A stretch of 45,672 nucleotides of DNA from Deltaproteobacteria bacterium (GTDB lineage: Bacteria; Desulfobacterota; DSM-4660; Desulfatiglandales; HGW-15): positions 1 through 45,672 of the forward strand of contig JAFDHO010000008.1 of assembly GCA_019308745.1 (NCBI GenBank), read 5' to 3'. Of the stretch, positions 1 through 7,607 are shown in pieces (the stretch's first letter is position 1; the number at the start of each line of letters is the position of its first letter). The position numbers were made by a program, and so were the translations under genes. The notes under the pieces are model-generated. The model saw nothing but the letters and a program-made list of their open reading frames with translations. It did not search any database and had not been told where the DNA came from.

Positions 1-520
1 AAGACATAAATCAGAAGGGGAGGCAGAGGCCGACAAAAAGATTGGGTGGAGGGATTCTCCAGATTTCTCCAACATCTCTTCTGCCCATGAAACTCTCAGA
101 TCTTCCCGGGGAAGACCCTCATGCGAGTCATCAGGATCGGGTTTTCTTTCTAAGCCATGGTTTTCACTTGACATCCAAATGGAAGTTCTCTAAATTTTCC
201 CACCAGCAGAAGATCACTATCAAATAAACCCTTGAGAATATCGAAGGAGTTGACCTCGCGGAAAGGCCATTGGAGATCACAAAAGGCCACGTGTTCCAAA
301 CAGGAGGGCGTGCTCCCAGATGAGATCATTTGCGGCCCCGTGACCCGGCTCAACCATTCATGTGGGACGTTCTCTATTGGAGTCTCAACTCTAAGCAGCA
401 CCAGGCGTTCCAGCTTCTGGCATCCGAGTGTAACCAGATCAACTTCCAACACAATCCTGTTTGAGGCTTTGTGACTGTATCCTCCAAGTAAGATCCATTT
501 AAAGGCGAAAACAAAAAGGA
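1..520. other. Left edge, no supported gene
   Basis: No recognisable gene lies here. The longest plausible frame is on the minus strand (about 150-452, roughly 100 codons). It stays open some distance upstream and its codon use is not absurd, but I recognise no domain or motif and see no convincing ribosome-binding site. Short plus-strand frames over the same bases are equally unsupported. The last 15 bases hold the Shine-Dalgarno sequence of the downstream cyclase gene. The stretch may be a decayed gene or simply the upstream regulatory region of that gene. Confidence 0.4.
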
Positions 521-527
521 GGTGAAC

Positions 528-1334
528 ATGAACAAGAAGATCCTTTGCTGGTCAATGCTCGGCGTCTTATGCATTGTTTTGTCGGCTTGCGGGGCCAGGT
601 TCGCGAAGGGGCCCGCTATCATGGGTAAACCCGTCAATGCCATACCCGAGGGAAAGATCGTGGATTTGAGTCACGCGTTTTCCCCGGGAATACCGGTCCC
701 GGACGGACTGCCGAAACCGGAGAGAAAGGCCATTTACGGAGGAGCCGTGCAGATCTTTACCCATGCAGGCCAATACGGCACCCACCTGGATGCACCAGGT
801 CACTTCCACAAGGGGATGAGGCTCGTAGACGGCATTCCTGCCCATGAATTCATTCTTCCGGGATGTGTCATCGACATATCCAGGCAGGCAATCAATAACT
901 TCGACTACCAGCTTCAGCTATCGGATGTGAAGAAGTGGGAAGAAAAATATGGCCCCATCCCAGAAGGGTCCATGGTCATGCTGAGAACGGACTGGAGTTT
1001 TAGGTGGACCGATCCGAACGCCTTTTTTGCAAAGGACAAACAGGGCCAGAAACACTATCCCGGCTGGGGGAAAGAGGCCCTGGAATATCTCGTTGAAAAG
1101 CGCAAGATAAGGGCCATAGGTCATGAGACCCCCGATACCGATAGCGGCATTACCTGCGGTGTGGACAAAGGATGGCCCCTCGAATCCTATGTCCTGGGCA
1201 AGAACCTCTGGCAGATTGAGATGCTCAACAACCTGGATCAGCTACCCCCAAGGGATTTCCTTGTGTTTGTCGGGGTCCCCAAGGCCGAAAAAGGGACCGG
1301 CTTCCCTGTCAGGGTGTTGGCAGTCCTGCCTTAG
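528..1334 (+). CDS. Cyclase-family (kynurenine-formamidase-like) exported lipoprotein
   Basis: This is a metal-dependent hydrolase of the PF04199 cyclase family, which includes kynurenine formamidase and isatin hydrolase. The hallmark H-x5-THLD-x-PGH-type motif is visible as GTHLDAPGHFH about 85-95 residues in, followed later by a GHETPDTDSG stretch that supplies further conserved residues. The ATG at 528 is chosen over an in-frame GTG at 522 because AAGGAGGTG sits directly before it. The N-terminus is a lipoprotein signal: a short basic start, a hydrophobic stretch and the lipobox VLSAC, so the mature protein should be lipid-anchored outside the cytoplasmic membrane. Most family members are cytosolic, so export is unusual. 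It precedes a Liv-type ABC operon by about 250 bases and may process the transported compound in the periplasm (inference). The substrate cannot be told from sequence. Confidence 0.8.
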   Translation: MNKKILCWSMLGVLCIVLSACGARFAKGPAIMGKPVNAIPEGKIVDLSHAFSPGIPVPDGLPKPERKAIYGGAVQIFTHAGQYGTHLDAPGHFHKGMRLVDGIPAHEFILPGCVIDISRQAINNFDYQLQLSDVKKWEEKYGPIPEGSMVMLRTDWSFRWTDPNAFFAKDKQGQKHYPGWGKEALEYLVEKRKIRAIGHETPDTDSGITCGVDKGWPLESYVLGKNLWQIEMLNNLDQLPPRDFLVFVGVPKAEKGTGFPVRVLAVLP

Positions 1335-1590
1335 AGAGGCCTGGAACTCGAACCCTTTCCGGGGCATGTCCCTGGCTGGGAGGCTTGTCTGAAAGGGGGA
1401 AGGATTGAGGTCCCAGGGGTATCTCGGGTCATTGACAGGAAGACGCTTCAGTGCTAAAGATGCCTAAACATAAGAGTCCGGGGTCCCCGCGGTGACATAA
1501 GGTCTCAGAACCTTGGCCGCGTCTCCTCCAGTATCGTCGAAAAGAGAATTCCTAACCTTTAACCCTTTAAGTGAGAAGGAGGCATGGAAA

Positions 1591-2751
1591 ATGAAAAAGT
1601 TCATTGTTTTGGGGCTATGTGCATGTTTCTTGGTCTTCTTTACCGGTGCGCCCGGACAGGGGGCCGATGTCTCAACGGGGTTGAAAATCGGGGCCGCAGG
1701 ACCATTTACCGGGGCTGCTGCGGCACCGGGAATGGAGATCTTTAACTCCATAAAGATCGCCATAGACGAAAAGAACGCTGCCGGTGGCATCAAGGGAGTT
1801 AGGGTCAAGCTCGTCATGGGTGATGATGCCGGGGATGCTGCCCAGGGAGTCAATGTGGCCGAGAAGTTCTGTGCGGACAAGACCATGTACGGGGTGATCG
1901 GACCACCCATGAGCAACGTGGCCGAAGCAACCCTGCGCATTTACGGCGGCTGCAACCTCACCTGCATAACCACGGCCGCGTCGAAGCCAGCCCTGACAGA
2001 AAAGGGGTACAAGCATTTTTTCAGGGTCAATGCGAGGGATGATGCCCACGGGCCGGCTGTTGGGACTTTCATTGCCAGGGATCTTGGTGTCAAGAGTGTC
2101 TACGTGCTCAACACGAAGGATACCTATTCCCAGGGTTACGCAGATCAAGTGGTGGCTACCTTAAAGAGATTGGGCGTTACCAGGATGTGGCGAGATACCA
2201 TCGTCGCCGGAGCAAAGGACTTCTCTCCGGTCCTGACAAAGGTAAAGGCCCAAGGGCTGGATCTGGTGCTGGTCGGTGCCAAGGCCGCTCCTGATCATGC
2301 GGTTATGGTCCGGCAGATGAGAGAACTTGGGATCAAGGCCATCTATTTCGGCTCAGAGGGTGCAAGGGATCTCAAGGACTTCATAGAGGCCGCAGAAGGG
2401 GCCGCAGAAGGGGCCTATCTCAATCACTTTGCCCCCGACATATACAAGATTCCCGAGGCAGCCGGTTATGTAAAGTCCTATGAGAGCAAGTACGGGAGCC
2501 TGAGCGGTTTTGGCCCCCCGGCATACGAAGCCACGAAGATCCTTTTGGCCGCAATGGAAAAGGCCGCGGCAGACGGGGACATTACACGGCAAGAAGTCAT
2601 GAAATTCGTGGCCGGCACCAAGGACTACAAAGGCATATTGGGCTTTCCCGTGAGCTTTGACAGTAAAGGCGACTTGAAAGGAGGCGCCACCTATATCTTC
2701 AAGGTCGTGGGGAAAGGCTTCAAGCTGGTGAAGGTGGCCAAAGGTGAATAG
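1591..2751 (+). CDS. livJ: Liv-type ABC transporter periplasmic substrate-binding protein
   Basis: This periplasmic binding protein (Peripla_BP_6 / LivJ type) captures ligand for the permease encoded downstream. It starts with a clear Sec signal peptide: MKKF, a hydrophobic core and an A-x-A-like end near GADVS. The mature start has the typical LKIGAAGPFTGAAAAPG pattern of the family, with a later NVAEATLRIYGG stretch. The ATG at 1591 is preferred because GAAGGAGG lies just upstream; in-frame codons further upstream have no such site. At about 386 residues it has normal family length. It is the first gene of a livJ-livH-livMG-livF set, and a perfect hairpin terminator follows it. The ligand could be a branched-chain amino acid, but this family also binds aromatic acids, amides and urea, and the neighbouring catabolic enzymes argue for caution. 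Confidence 0.88.
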   Translation: MKKFIVLGLCACFLVFFTGAPGQGADVSTGLKIGAAGPFTGAAAAPGMEIFNSIKIAIDEKNAAGGIKGVRVKLVMGDDAGDAAQGVNVAEKFCADKTMYGVIGPPMSNVAEATLRIYGGCNLTCITTAASKPALTEKGYKHFFRVNARDDAHGPAVGTFIARDLGVKSVYVLNTKDTYSQGYADQVVATLKRLGVTRMWRDTIVAGAKDFSPVLTKVKAQGLDLVLVGAKAAPDHAVMVRQMRELGIKAIYFGSEGARDLKDFIEAAEGAAEGAYLNHFAPDIYKIPEAAGYVKSYESKYGSLSGFGPPAYEATKILLAAMEKAAADGDITRQEVMKFVAGTKDYKGILGFPVSFDSKGDLKGGATYIFKVVGKGFKLVKVAKGE

Positions 2752-2792
2752 ACCCGGAAGGGTTTCTCTATAGCCCCTAGCGGCATGTGACC

Positions 2793-2833
2793 GGTGGGAA
2801 AGACAGACGGTATTATGTCTTTCCCACCTTTTT
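2793..2833 (+). terminator. Intrinsic terminator/attenuator between livJ and livH
   Basis: A perfect 13-bp stem runs from GGTGGGAAAGACA (2793-2805) to TGTCTTTCCCACC (2816-2828). It has a 10-base loop and is followed directly by five T residues (2829-2833). This is the classical form of a Rho-independent terminator. It sits inside the operon, 41 bases after the livJ stop and 22 bases before the livH start, so it most likely lets a fraction of transcripts through and keeps the binding protein in excess over the membrane and ATPase subunits. Confidence 0.85.
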
Positions 2834-2855
2834 GTTTTCTGATAGGATTTCGTCT

Positions 2856-3788
2856 ATGGACCTCATCTTAGAACAACTGCCCCAGCAGCTCGTCAACGGC
2901 ATAACCATCGGCGGGGTATATGCCCTCATCGCCCTGGGGTATACCATGGTATACGGCATTCTTTTCATGCTCAACTTCGCGCACGGAGAAGTGTACATGA
3001 TCGGTGGTTTCACGGGTTGGTGGGTGCTTCACCTCCTGACAACGAGCCACGGCCCTGTTGTAAACGGGTTCGTGGTGATAGTGTTGATGATCCTGGTTGC
3101 CATGGCCTTGACAGGCTGCCTGGGAATGGCCATAGAGCGGCTGGCCTACCGCCCCCTCAGAAAGGCGCCGAGGATGAACCTCCTCCTTAGCGCCCTCGGG
3201 GTTTCCATTGTCCTCCAGAACCTGGTCCTGAGGTTTCAAGGTGCCGAGGTCCGTTTCTTCAAGACATCAGCCCTGATACCGGATTGGCTCCGGATCTTTG
3301 AAGTCGGCGGGGCAGTGATCTCTTTCATGCGGTTGCTCGTCATCCTTGTGTCCCTGGCCCTCATGGGTGCCCTCACCTGGTTCGTGAAGAGCACCAAGAT
3401 GGGAAAGGCCATGCGCGCCACCGCACAGGATACGGAGGCCGCCACCTTCATGGGAATCAATACCAACAGGATCATCCTCCTCACCTTCCTGATAGGATCC
3501 GCCCTCGGAGGTGCGGCCGGGACCCTGGTGGGTCTCCTCTTCACCCAGGTAGACTATTACGTGGGTTATGCGGCTGGCCTCAAGGGATTTACCGCGGCCG
3601 TACTGGGTGGCATAGGCAACATCCCCGGTGCAATGCTCGGGGGGTTCATCCTGGGCATCGTGGAAAGCCTGGGGACCACATTGATTTCCTCTACCTACAA
3701 GGACATCATCGCCTTTATCGTCCTCATCCTTGTGCTGATCATCCGGCCCTGGGGAATCATGGGAGAGAGAGAACCGGAGAAGGTCTGA
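2856..3788 (+). CDS. livH: Liv-type ABC transporter permease (LivH family)
   Basis: This is an inner-membrane permease of the branched-chain amino acid/amide ABC family. The protein has about eight to nine hydrophobic segments and family landmarks: QQLVNGITIGGVYALIALGY at the N-terminus, then GYTMVYGILFMLNFAHGE, the mid-protein loop GKAMRATAQDTEAATFMGI that contacts the ATPase, and the C-terminal GGIGNIPGAMLGG. The ATG at 2856 is used because the first family-conserved residues follow it at once; an earlier in-frame start at 2787 would lie in front of the terminator hairpin and encode a non-conserved leader. It is about 310 residues long, normal for LivH. It follows livJ and ends one base before the next gene, so translation is probably coupled. 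Confidence 0.9.
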   Translation: MDLILEQLPQQLVNGITIGGVYALIALGYTMVYGILFMLNFAHGEVYMIGGFTGWWVLHLLTTSHGPVVNGFVVIVLMILVAMALTGCLGMAIERLAYRPLRKAPRMNLLLSALGVSIVLQNLVLRFQGAEVRFFKTSALIPDWLRIFEVGGAVISFMRLLVILVSLALMGALTWFVKSTKMGKAMRATAQDTEAATFMGINTNRIILLTFLIGSALGGAAGTLVGLLFTQVDYYVGYAAGLKGFTAAVLGGIGNIPGAMLGGFILGIVESLGTTLISSTYKDIIAFIVLILVLIIRPWGIMGEREPEKV

Positions 3789-3789
3789 A

Positions 3790-5670
3790 ATGCCGCACTT
3801 CGATTGGGCCAGCAAGAAGATCGGAGATATCCCCGTAGCCAACCTCGGGCTCATCCTGGCCCTTGTCATCATCGTCCCCTTGGTCATGCCCAGCAACTAC
3901 TGGATCCGCATCGCCGGCAATGCGGGGCTCTGGATCATGCTCGCCCTCGGGTTGAACGTGGTCGCAGGATTTGCCGGTCTGCTGGACCTGGGTTACGTTG
4001 CCTTCTACGCCGTCGGCGGATACTTGTACGCCCTGCTCTCTTCAGGCCACTGGAACATCCATTTGCCCTTCCTCCTGGTACTGCCGATCTGCGGCCTGGT
4101 GGCCTCCGGGTTTGGCTGGGCACTGGGCTCCACCTCCATGCGGGTCAGGGGGGACTACCTGGCCATTGTCACCCTCGCCTTTGCCCAAATCATGAGGCTC
4201 CTGCTGCTGAACCTGGATCGCCCCGTGAATATTACAGGAGGTCCGAACGGTCTTGTGGATCTTGACTACGCCGGGATATTCGGCTTCACCTTCAGGACCG
4301 TGACCCAGTACTACTATCTCATAATTTCCATGGCCCTTCTGGTGGTCCTTGCCTCATACCGGCTGAAACGCTCGAGGCTCGGCAGGGGATGGGAGGCCAT
4401 AAGGGAGGACGAACTGGCAGCAAACGCCATGGGTGTCAATGTCACATACATGAAGCTCCTGGCCTTTGGTATCGGGGCCGGCATAGCGGGCGGCGCGGGC
4501 GCGGTGTTTGCCTCCTGGCAGGGGGGCGTGTTCCCCAACAACTTCGACTTTCCCCAACTGGTGACGGTCTACTGCATGCTCATCCTCGGCGGGGTGGGGA
4601 ACATATGGGGGGTTATCCTGGCAGCGATCATCCTCTCCATCCTGCCTGAGGCCCTCAGGGAGTACGGGGCCTACAGGATGATTGGTTACGGCCTGCTCCT
4701 CGTCATTCTCATGGCGGTTCGGCCACAGGGGCTCCTTGGCGAGATTACTTTTCTCTCCTTCAGGCGCAAGAAAGAAAAGGGGGAGGAGGTCGGCGAGCTA
4801 AAATCCGCGGAAGAGCTGTTCTACGGGGAGGGGAGCCGGGACTTTGTCAAGCCCCTCAGGAAGGGCGGCCTGGACAGGGATCGGGTGCTCCTGGAGTTGA
4901 AGGATCTCACCATGGACTTCGGGGGACTGCGGGCGGTGAACATGCTTTCCCTGGAGGTGCGGGAGGGTGAAATCGTAAGCATCATAGGCCCCAACGGCGC
5001 AGGCAAGACGACCGTCTTCAACCTGATCACGGGTATCTATCCGCCCACGAGCGGAGCGATCCTGTTCGAAGGCGAGGATATTACGGGGAAAAAGCCCCAT
5101 CAGATCGTCAGGATGGGAATCGGCAGGACCTTTCAGACCCTGAGGCTCTTTAACAACATGACTGTGCTGGAAAACGCGATGGTCGCCCAGCACTGCCGGT
5201 CGAGTTCTTCTCTGTTCAGTGTGCTGGTTCGGACTCCGGGTTTTCTGAGGGAAGAGGAAAGAATCGAAAGGATCGCAAAGGAAAACCTCGGGCTCTTTGG
5301 CGCCAGGTTGACCGGGTTTCGATACAACCAGAAGGCCATGAACCTGTCCTACGCCAATCGCCGCCGGATGGAAATGGCCAGGGCCCTGTCCACGGACTCC
5401 AAACTGGTCCTCCTGGATGAACCCTCGGCCGGGATGAACCCCAAGGAGACGGAGGAAATAACCAGGTTTATCAGGCAATTGCGCGACGACTATGGCTACA
5501 GCTTCCTGATCATCGAGCACAAGCTCAAGGTGGTAAAAACCATCTCGGATCGGGTCATTGTCCTTGATTACGGGAGCAAGATCGCGGAAGGCGAATACGA
5601 CGACGTGGCAAACAACGAGCATGTGATCCAGGCCTACCTGGGAAGGAAGCATGGAAAAAGGGCGCGATGA
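3790..5670 (+). CDS. Fused Liv-type permease and ATPase (LivM-LivG)
   Basis: One uninterrupted reading frame joins two normally separate subunits. Residues about 1-315 are a LivM permease with multiple membrane spans, including ALGLNVVAGFAGLLDLGYVA and the cytoplasmic loop REDELAANAMGVN, ending in the typical RPQGLLGE. A charged linker of about 45 residues follows. Residues about 360-626 are a LivG ATPase with Walker A GPNGAGKTT (from about residue 400), the LSYANRRRMEMARAL signature and Walker B LVLLDEPSAGMNP, then a switch histidine in IIEH. The second Liv operon in this window keeps the two proteins apart, which makes a good internal comparison. Fusion would hold the permease and its nucleotide-binding domain at fixed stoichiometry. 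The start at 3790 follows livH by one base, and the 3' end overlaps livF by 20 bases. No sign of a sequencing frameshift is visible. Confidence 0.9.
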   Translation: MPHFDWASKKIGDIPVANLGLILALVIIVPLVMPSNYWIRIAGNAGLWIMLALGLNVVAGFAGLLDLGYVAFYAVGGYLYALLSSGHWNIHLPFLLVLPICGLVASGFGWALGSTSMRVRGDYLAIVTLAFAQIMRLLLLNLDRPVNITGGPNGLVDLDYAGIFGFTFRTVTQYYYLIISMALLVVLASYRLKRSRLGRGWEAIREDELAANAMGVNVTYMKLLAFGIGAGIAGGAGAVFASWQGGVFPNNFDFPQLVTVYCMLILGGVGNIWGVILAAIILSILPEALREYGAYRMIGYGLLLVILMAVRPQGLLGEITFLSFRRKKEKGEEVGELKSAEELFYGEGSRDFVKPLRKGGLDRDRVLLELKDLTMDFGGLRAVNMLSLEVREGEIVSIIGPNGAGKTTVFNLITGIYPPTSGAILFEGEDITGKKPHQIVRMGIGRTFQTLRLFNNMTVLENAMVAQHCRSSSSLFSVLVRTPGFLREEERIERIAKENLGLFGARLTGFRYNQKAMNLSYANRRRMEMARALSTDSKLVLLDEPSAGMNPKETEEITRFIRQLRDDYGYSFLIIEHKLKVVKTISDRVIVLDYGSKIAEGEYDDVANNEHVIQAYLGRKHGKRAR

Positions 5671-6379
5671 CATCCTGAGGCTCTCCGACGTGGATGCCTT
5701 CTACGGGAAGATCCAGGCCCTGGGGGAGATCAATATCTCCATGGAGGATCGGGAATTGGTCTGCCTCTTGGGGGGGAATGCCTCGGGGAAGTCCACGACC
5801 CTCAAGACCATCCTGGGCGTGGTAAGGCCTGCCAGGGGCACGGTGGAGTTCATGGGAGAGAGGATCGACGGGCTCTCCACGGGCGAGATCGTGGCCAGGG
5901 GTATTTCAATCGTTCCCGAGAATCGCAGGATCTTTCCCAAGTTGACGGTCCTGGAAAACCTGGAGCTGGGGGCCTATCTGCGAAAAGACACGCAGGGGAT
6001 CGCCCGTGACATGGAAAGGGTCTTTGAGCTCTTTCCCCGTCTCAAGGAGAGGCTGAAGCAATATGGGGCGACCTTGAGTGGGGGGGAGCAGCAAATGCTC
6101 GCCATGGGCCGGGCCTTGATGTCGAGGCCAAGACTGCTTCTCATGGATGAACCCTCCATGGGGCTTGCCCCCATCCTGGTAGAAGGCTCCTTTGAGATCA
6201 TACAGCGGGTCAACCAGGAGGGCGTGACCATCTTCATGGTGGAGCAGAATGCCAATATGGCTCTCTCCATTGCTGACCGGGGCTATGTCCTCCAACTGGG
6301 AAGGATCGTGCTCCAGGACAGCGCAGAGAATCTCCTGAACAACGAGATGATGAAGAGGGCCTATCTGGATACGGGATGA
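5651..6379 (+). CDS. livF: Liv-type ABC transporter ATP-binding protein (LivF family)
   Basis: This is the second ATPase of the transporter. It shows a Walker A of the form GGNASGKSTT, the signature LSGGEQQMLAMGRAL, Walker B LLLMDEPSMGLAP and the switch histidine replaced by a glutamine-type end (MVEQNANMALSI), all usual for LivF. At about 242 residues it has normal length. Its ATG lies inside the end of the fused LivM-LivG gene (20-base overlap), so translation is coupled. It should pair with the fused LivG domain to power uptake through LivH and LivM. The next gene, the threonine-synthase-like enzyme, starts one base after its stop, so the operon continues into it. Confidence 0.92.
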   Translation: MEKGRDDILRLSDVDAFYGKIQALGEINISMEDRELVCLLGGNASGKSTTLKTILGVVRPARGTVEFMGERIDGLSTGEIVARGISIVPENRRIFPKLTVLENLELGAYLRKDTQGIARDMERVFELFPRLKERLKQYGATLSGGEQQMLAMGRALMSRPRLLLMDEPSMGLAPILVEGSFEIIQRVNQEGVTIFMVEQNANMALSIADRGYVLQLGRIVLQDSAENLLNNEMMKRAYLDTG

Positions 6380-6380
6380 G

Positions 6381-7607
6381 ATGAAAGTCCTTTGCAGCAA
6401 ATGCAGGAAAGACTATTCCCAGGGCACCATGGGACGCTGCCCCTCCTGTGACGGCATCCTGCGGCCCGAGTATCCGGACGGGGCGGTGAGGAAGCTCCGG
6501 GACATTATCCCGGGGCCTGGAATTGACAGGTACACGGGCCTGTTCCCCCTGGAGGGGGCCGTGCCTTGCCTGGGGGAGGGGGATACCCCTCTCATCGGAT
6601 CCAGAAGGATAGGGCCGGCCATGGGTTTGAGGCGCCTTTGTTTCAAGGTCGAGGGCTGCAACCCCAGCGGATCTTTCAAGGACCGGGGCGGGGCCCTGGC
6701 CGCCGGGCTGGCCCTTGAAAGGGGACTCAAGGGGATCATCACGGCATCTTCGGGAAACGCTGCGGCGTCGATTTCCGCTTACAGTGCTGCCGCGGGCCTG
6801 GAATGCCTCATACTCATGGAGCCGGGCAGCCCCCCGAACAAGATCAGGCAGACCCTTGCCACGGGAGCCACTGTCATACCCGTTGACGGAGTCTTTGACC
6901 ACGGGCCGGAGGCGATCGGCAGCCTCATGCTACGGCTCGCAGAGGCCCTGGATTACTACCCCGCCTTGGTGTGGGCGCCGGTCAACCCCTACATATTGGA
7001 AGGGGTCAAGACCATGTCCTACGAGATCGTGGCCCGCCTGGGAAAGGCCCCGGACCTGGTGATCTGCCCTGTAGGGGGCGGGGACATGCTGGCGGGGCAG
7101 TGGCGGGGTTACCTGGAACTCAAGAGGGCAGGCCTCATAGATCGCCTGCCCAGGATGATCGGTGTCCAGTCCTCTTCTGCCCCGCCCCTCGTGGAGGCCT
7201 TCCGCTCCGGATCCAGGCGTGTTAAGCCCCTGCCATATGCAAGGTCCAGGATCTCGGGAATAAACGTGCCCTTTACCGGAGAGCACGCCCTTGAGGCGGT
7301 CAGAGAATCCGGAGGCATGGTGCTGAGTATTGAGGACGAGGAGGCCCTGGCCCTTCAACAGAAGGTGGCCTTCGATGAAGGCCTCTGGATCGAACCGGTC
7401 TCTGCCGTCCCCCTCGCTGGCCTGAAGGTGCTTTTGGAAAGGGGCGGCGTGGAAAAGGATGACCTGGTGGTGTGTATTATGAGCGGGGCAGGGTTCAAGG
7501 ACAGCAACCTTGCCCACAGTGAGGCAGAAGAGGTATCGAGGCGCAATCCCATGCCCTTTGACATCGAGGCGATAATAGCCGAGGCAAAGGCCCTCAGGGC
7601 TTCTTGA
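6381..7607 (+). CDS. Threonine-synthase-like PLP enzyme with N-terminal zinc ribbon
   Basis: This is a fold-type II PLP enzyme of the threonine synthase/threonine dehydratase group. An N-terminal zinc ribbon is formed by CSKC and CPSC within the first 25 residues. The PLP-lysine motif follows as NPSGSFKDRGGAL, then the phosphate-contacting SSGNAAASI and, near the middle, PVGGGDMLAG. It is about 408 residues long, normal for this family. It starts one base after livF, so it is part of the transporter operon. That link suggests the enzyme acts on the imported compound or a derivative, perhaps by beta- or gamma-elimination or replacement on an amino acid; true threonine synthase activity is only one option. 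The 3' end overlaps the convergent AOR gene by 14 bases. The family call is firm; the exact reaction is not. Confidence 0.78.
   Translation: MKVLCSKCRKDYSQGTMGRCPSCDGILRPEYPDGAVRKLRDIIPGPGIDRYTGLFPLEGAVPCLGEGDTPLIGSRRIGPAMGLRRLCFKVEGCNPSGSFKDRGGALAAGLALERGLKGIITASSGNAAASISAYSAAAGLECLILMEPGSPPNKIRQTLATGATVIPVDGVFDHGPEAIGSLMLRLAEALDYYPALVWAPVNPYILEGVKTMSYEIVARLGKAPDLVICPVGGGDMLAGQWRGYLELKRAGLIDRLPRMIGVQSSSAPPLVEAFRSGSRRVKPLPYARSRISGINVPFTGEHALEAVRESGGMVLSIEDEEALALQQKVAFDEGLWIEPVSAVPLAGLKVLLERGGVEKDDLVVCIMSGAGFKDSNLAHSEAEEVSRRNPMPFDIEAIIAEAKALRAS

Noticed and set aside
150-452. Minus-strand open frame of about 100 codons at the left edge
   Set aside because: Codon use is not absurd, but no family resemblance and no ribosome-binding site; not enough to call a gene.
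4798-5673. Minus-strand open frame of about 290 codons opposite the LivG part of the fused gene
   Set aside because: Lies entirely on the reverse of a conserved ATPase domain and has no recognisable features.
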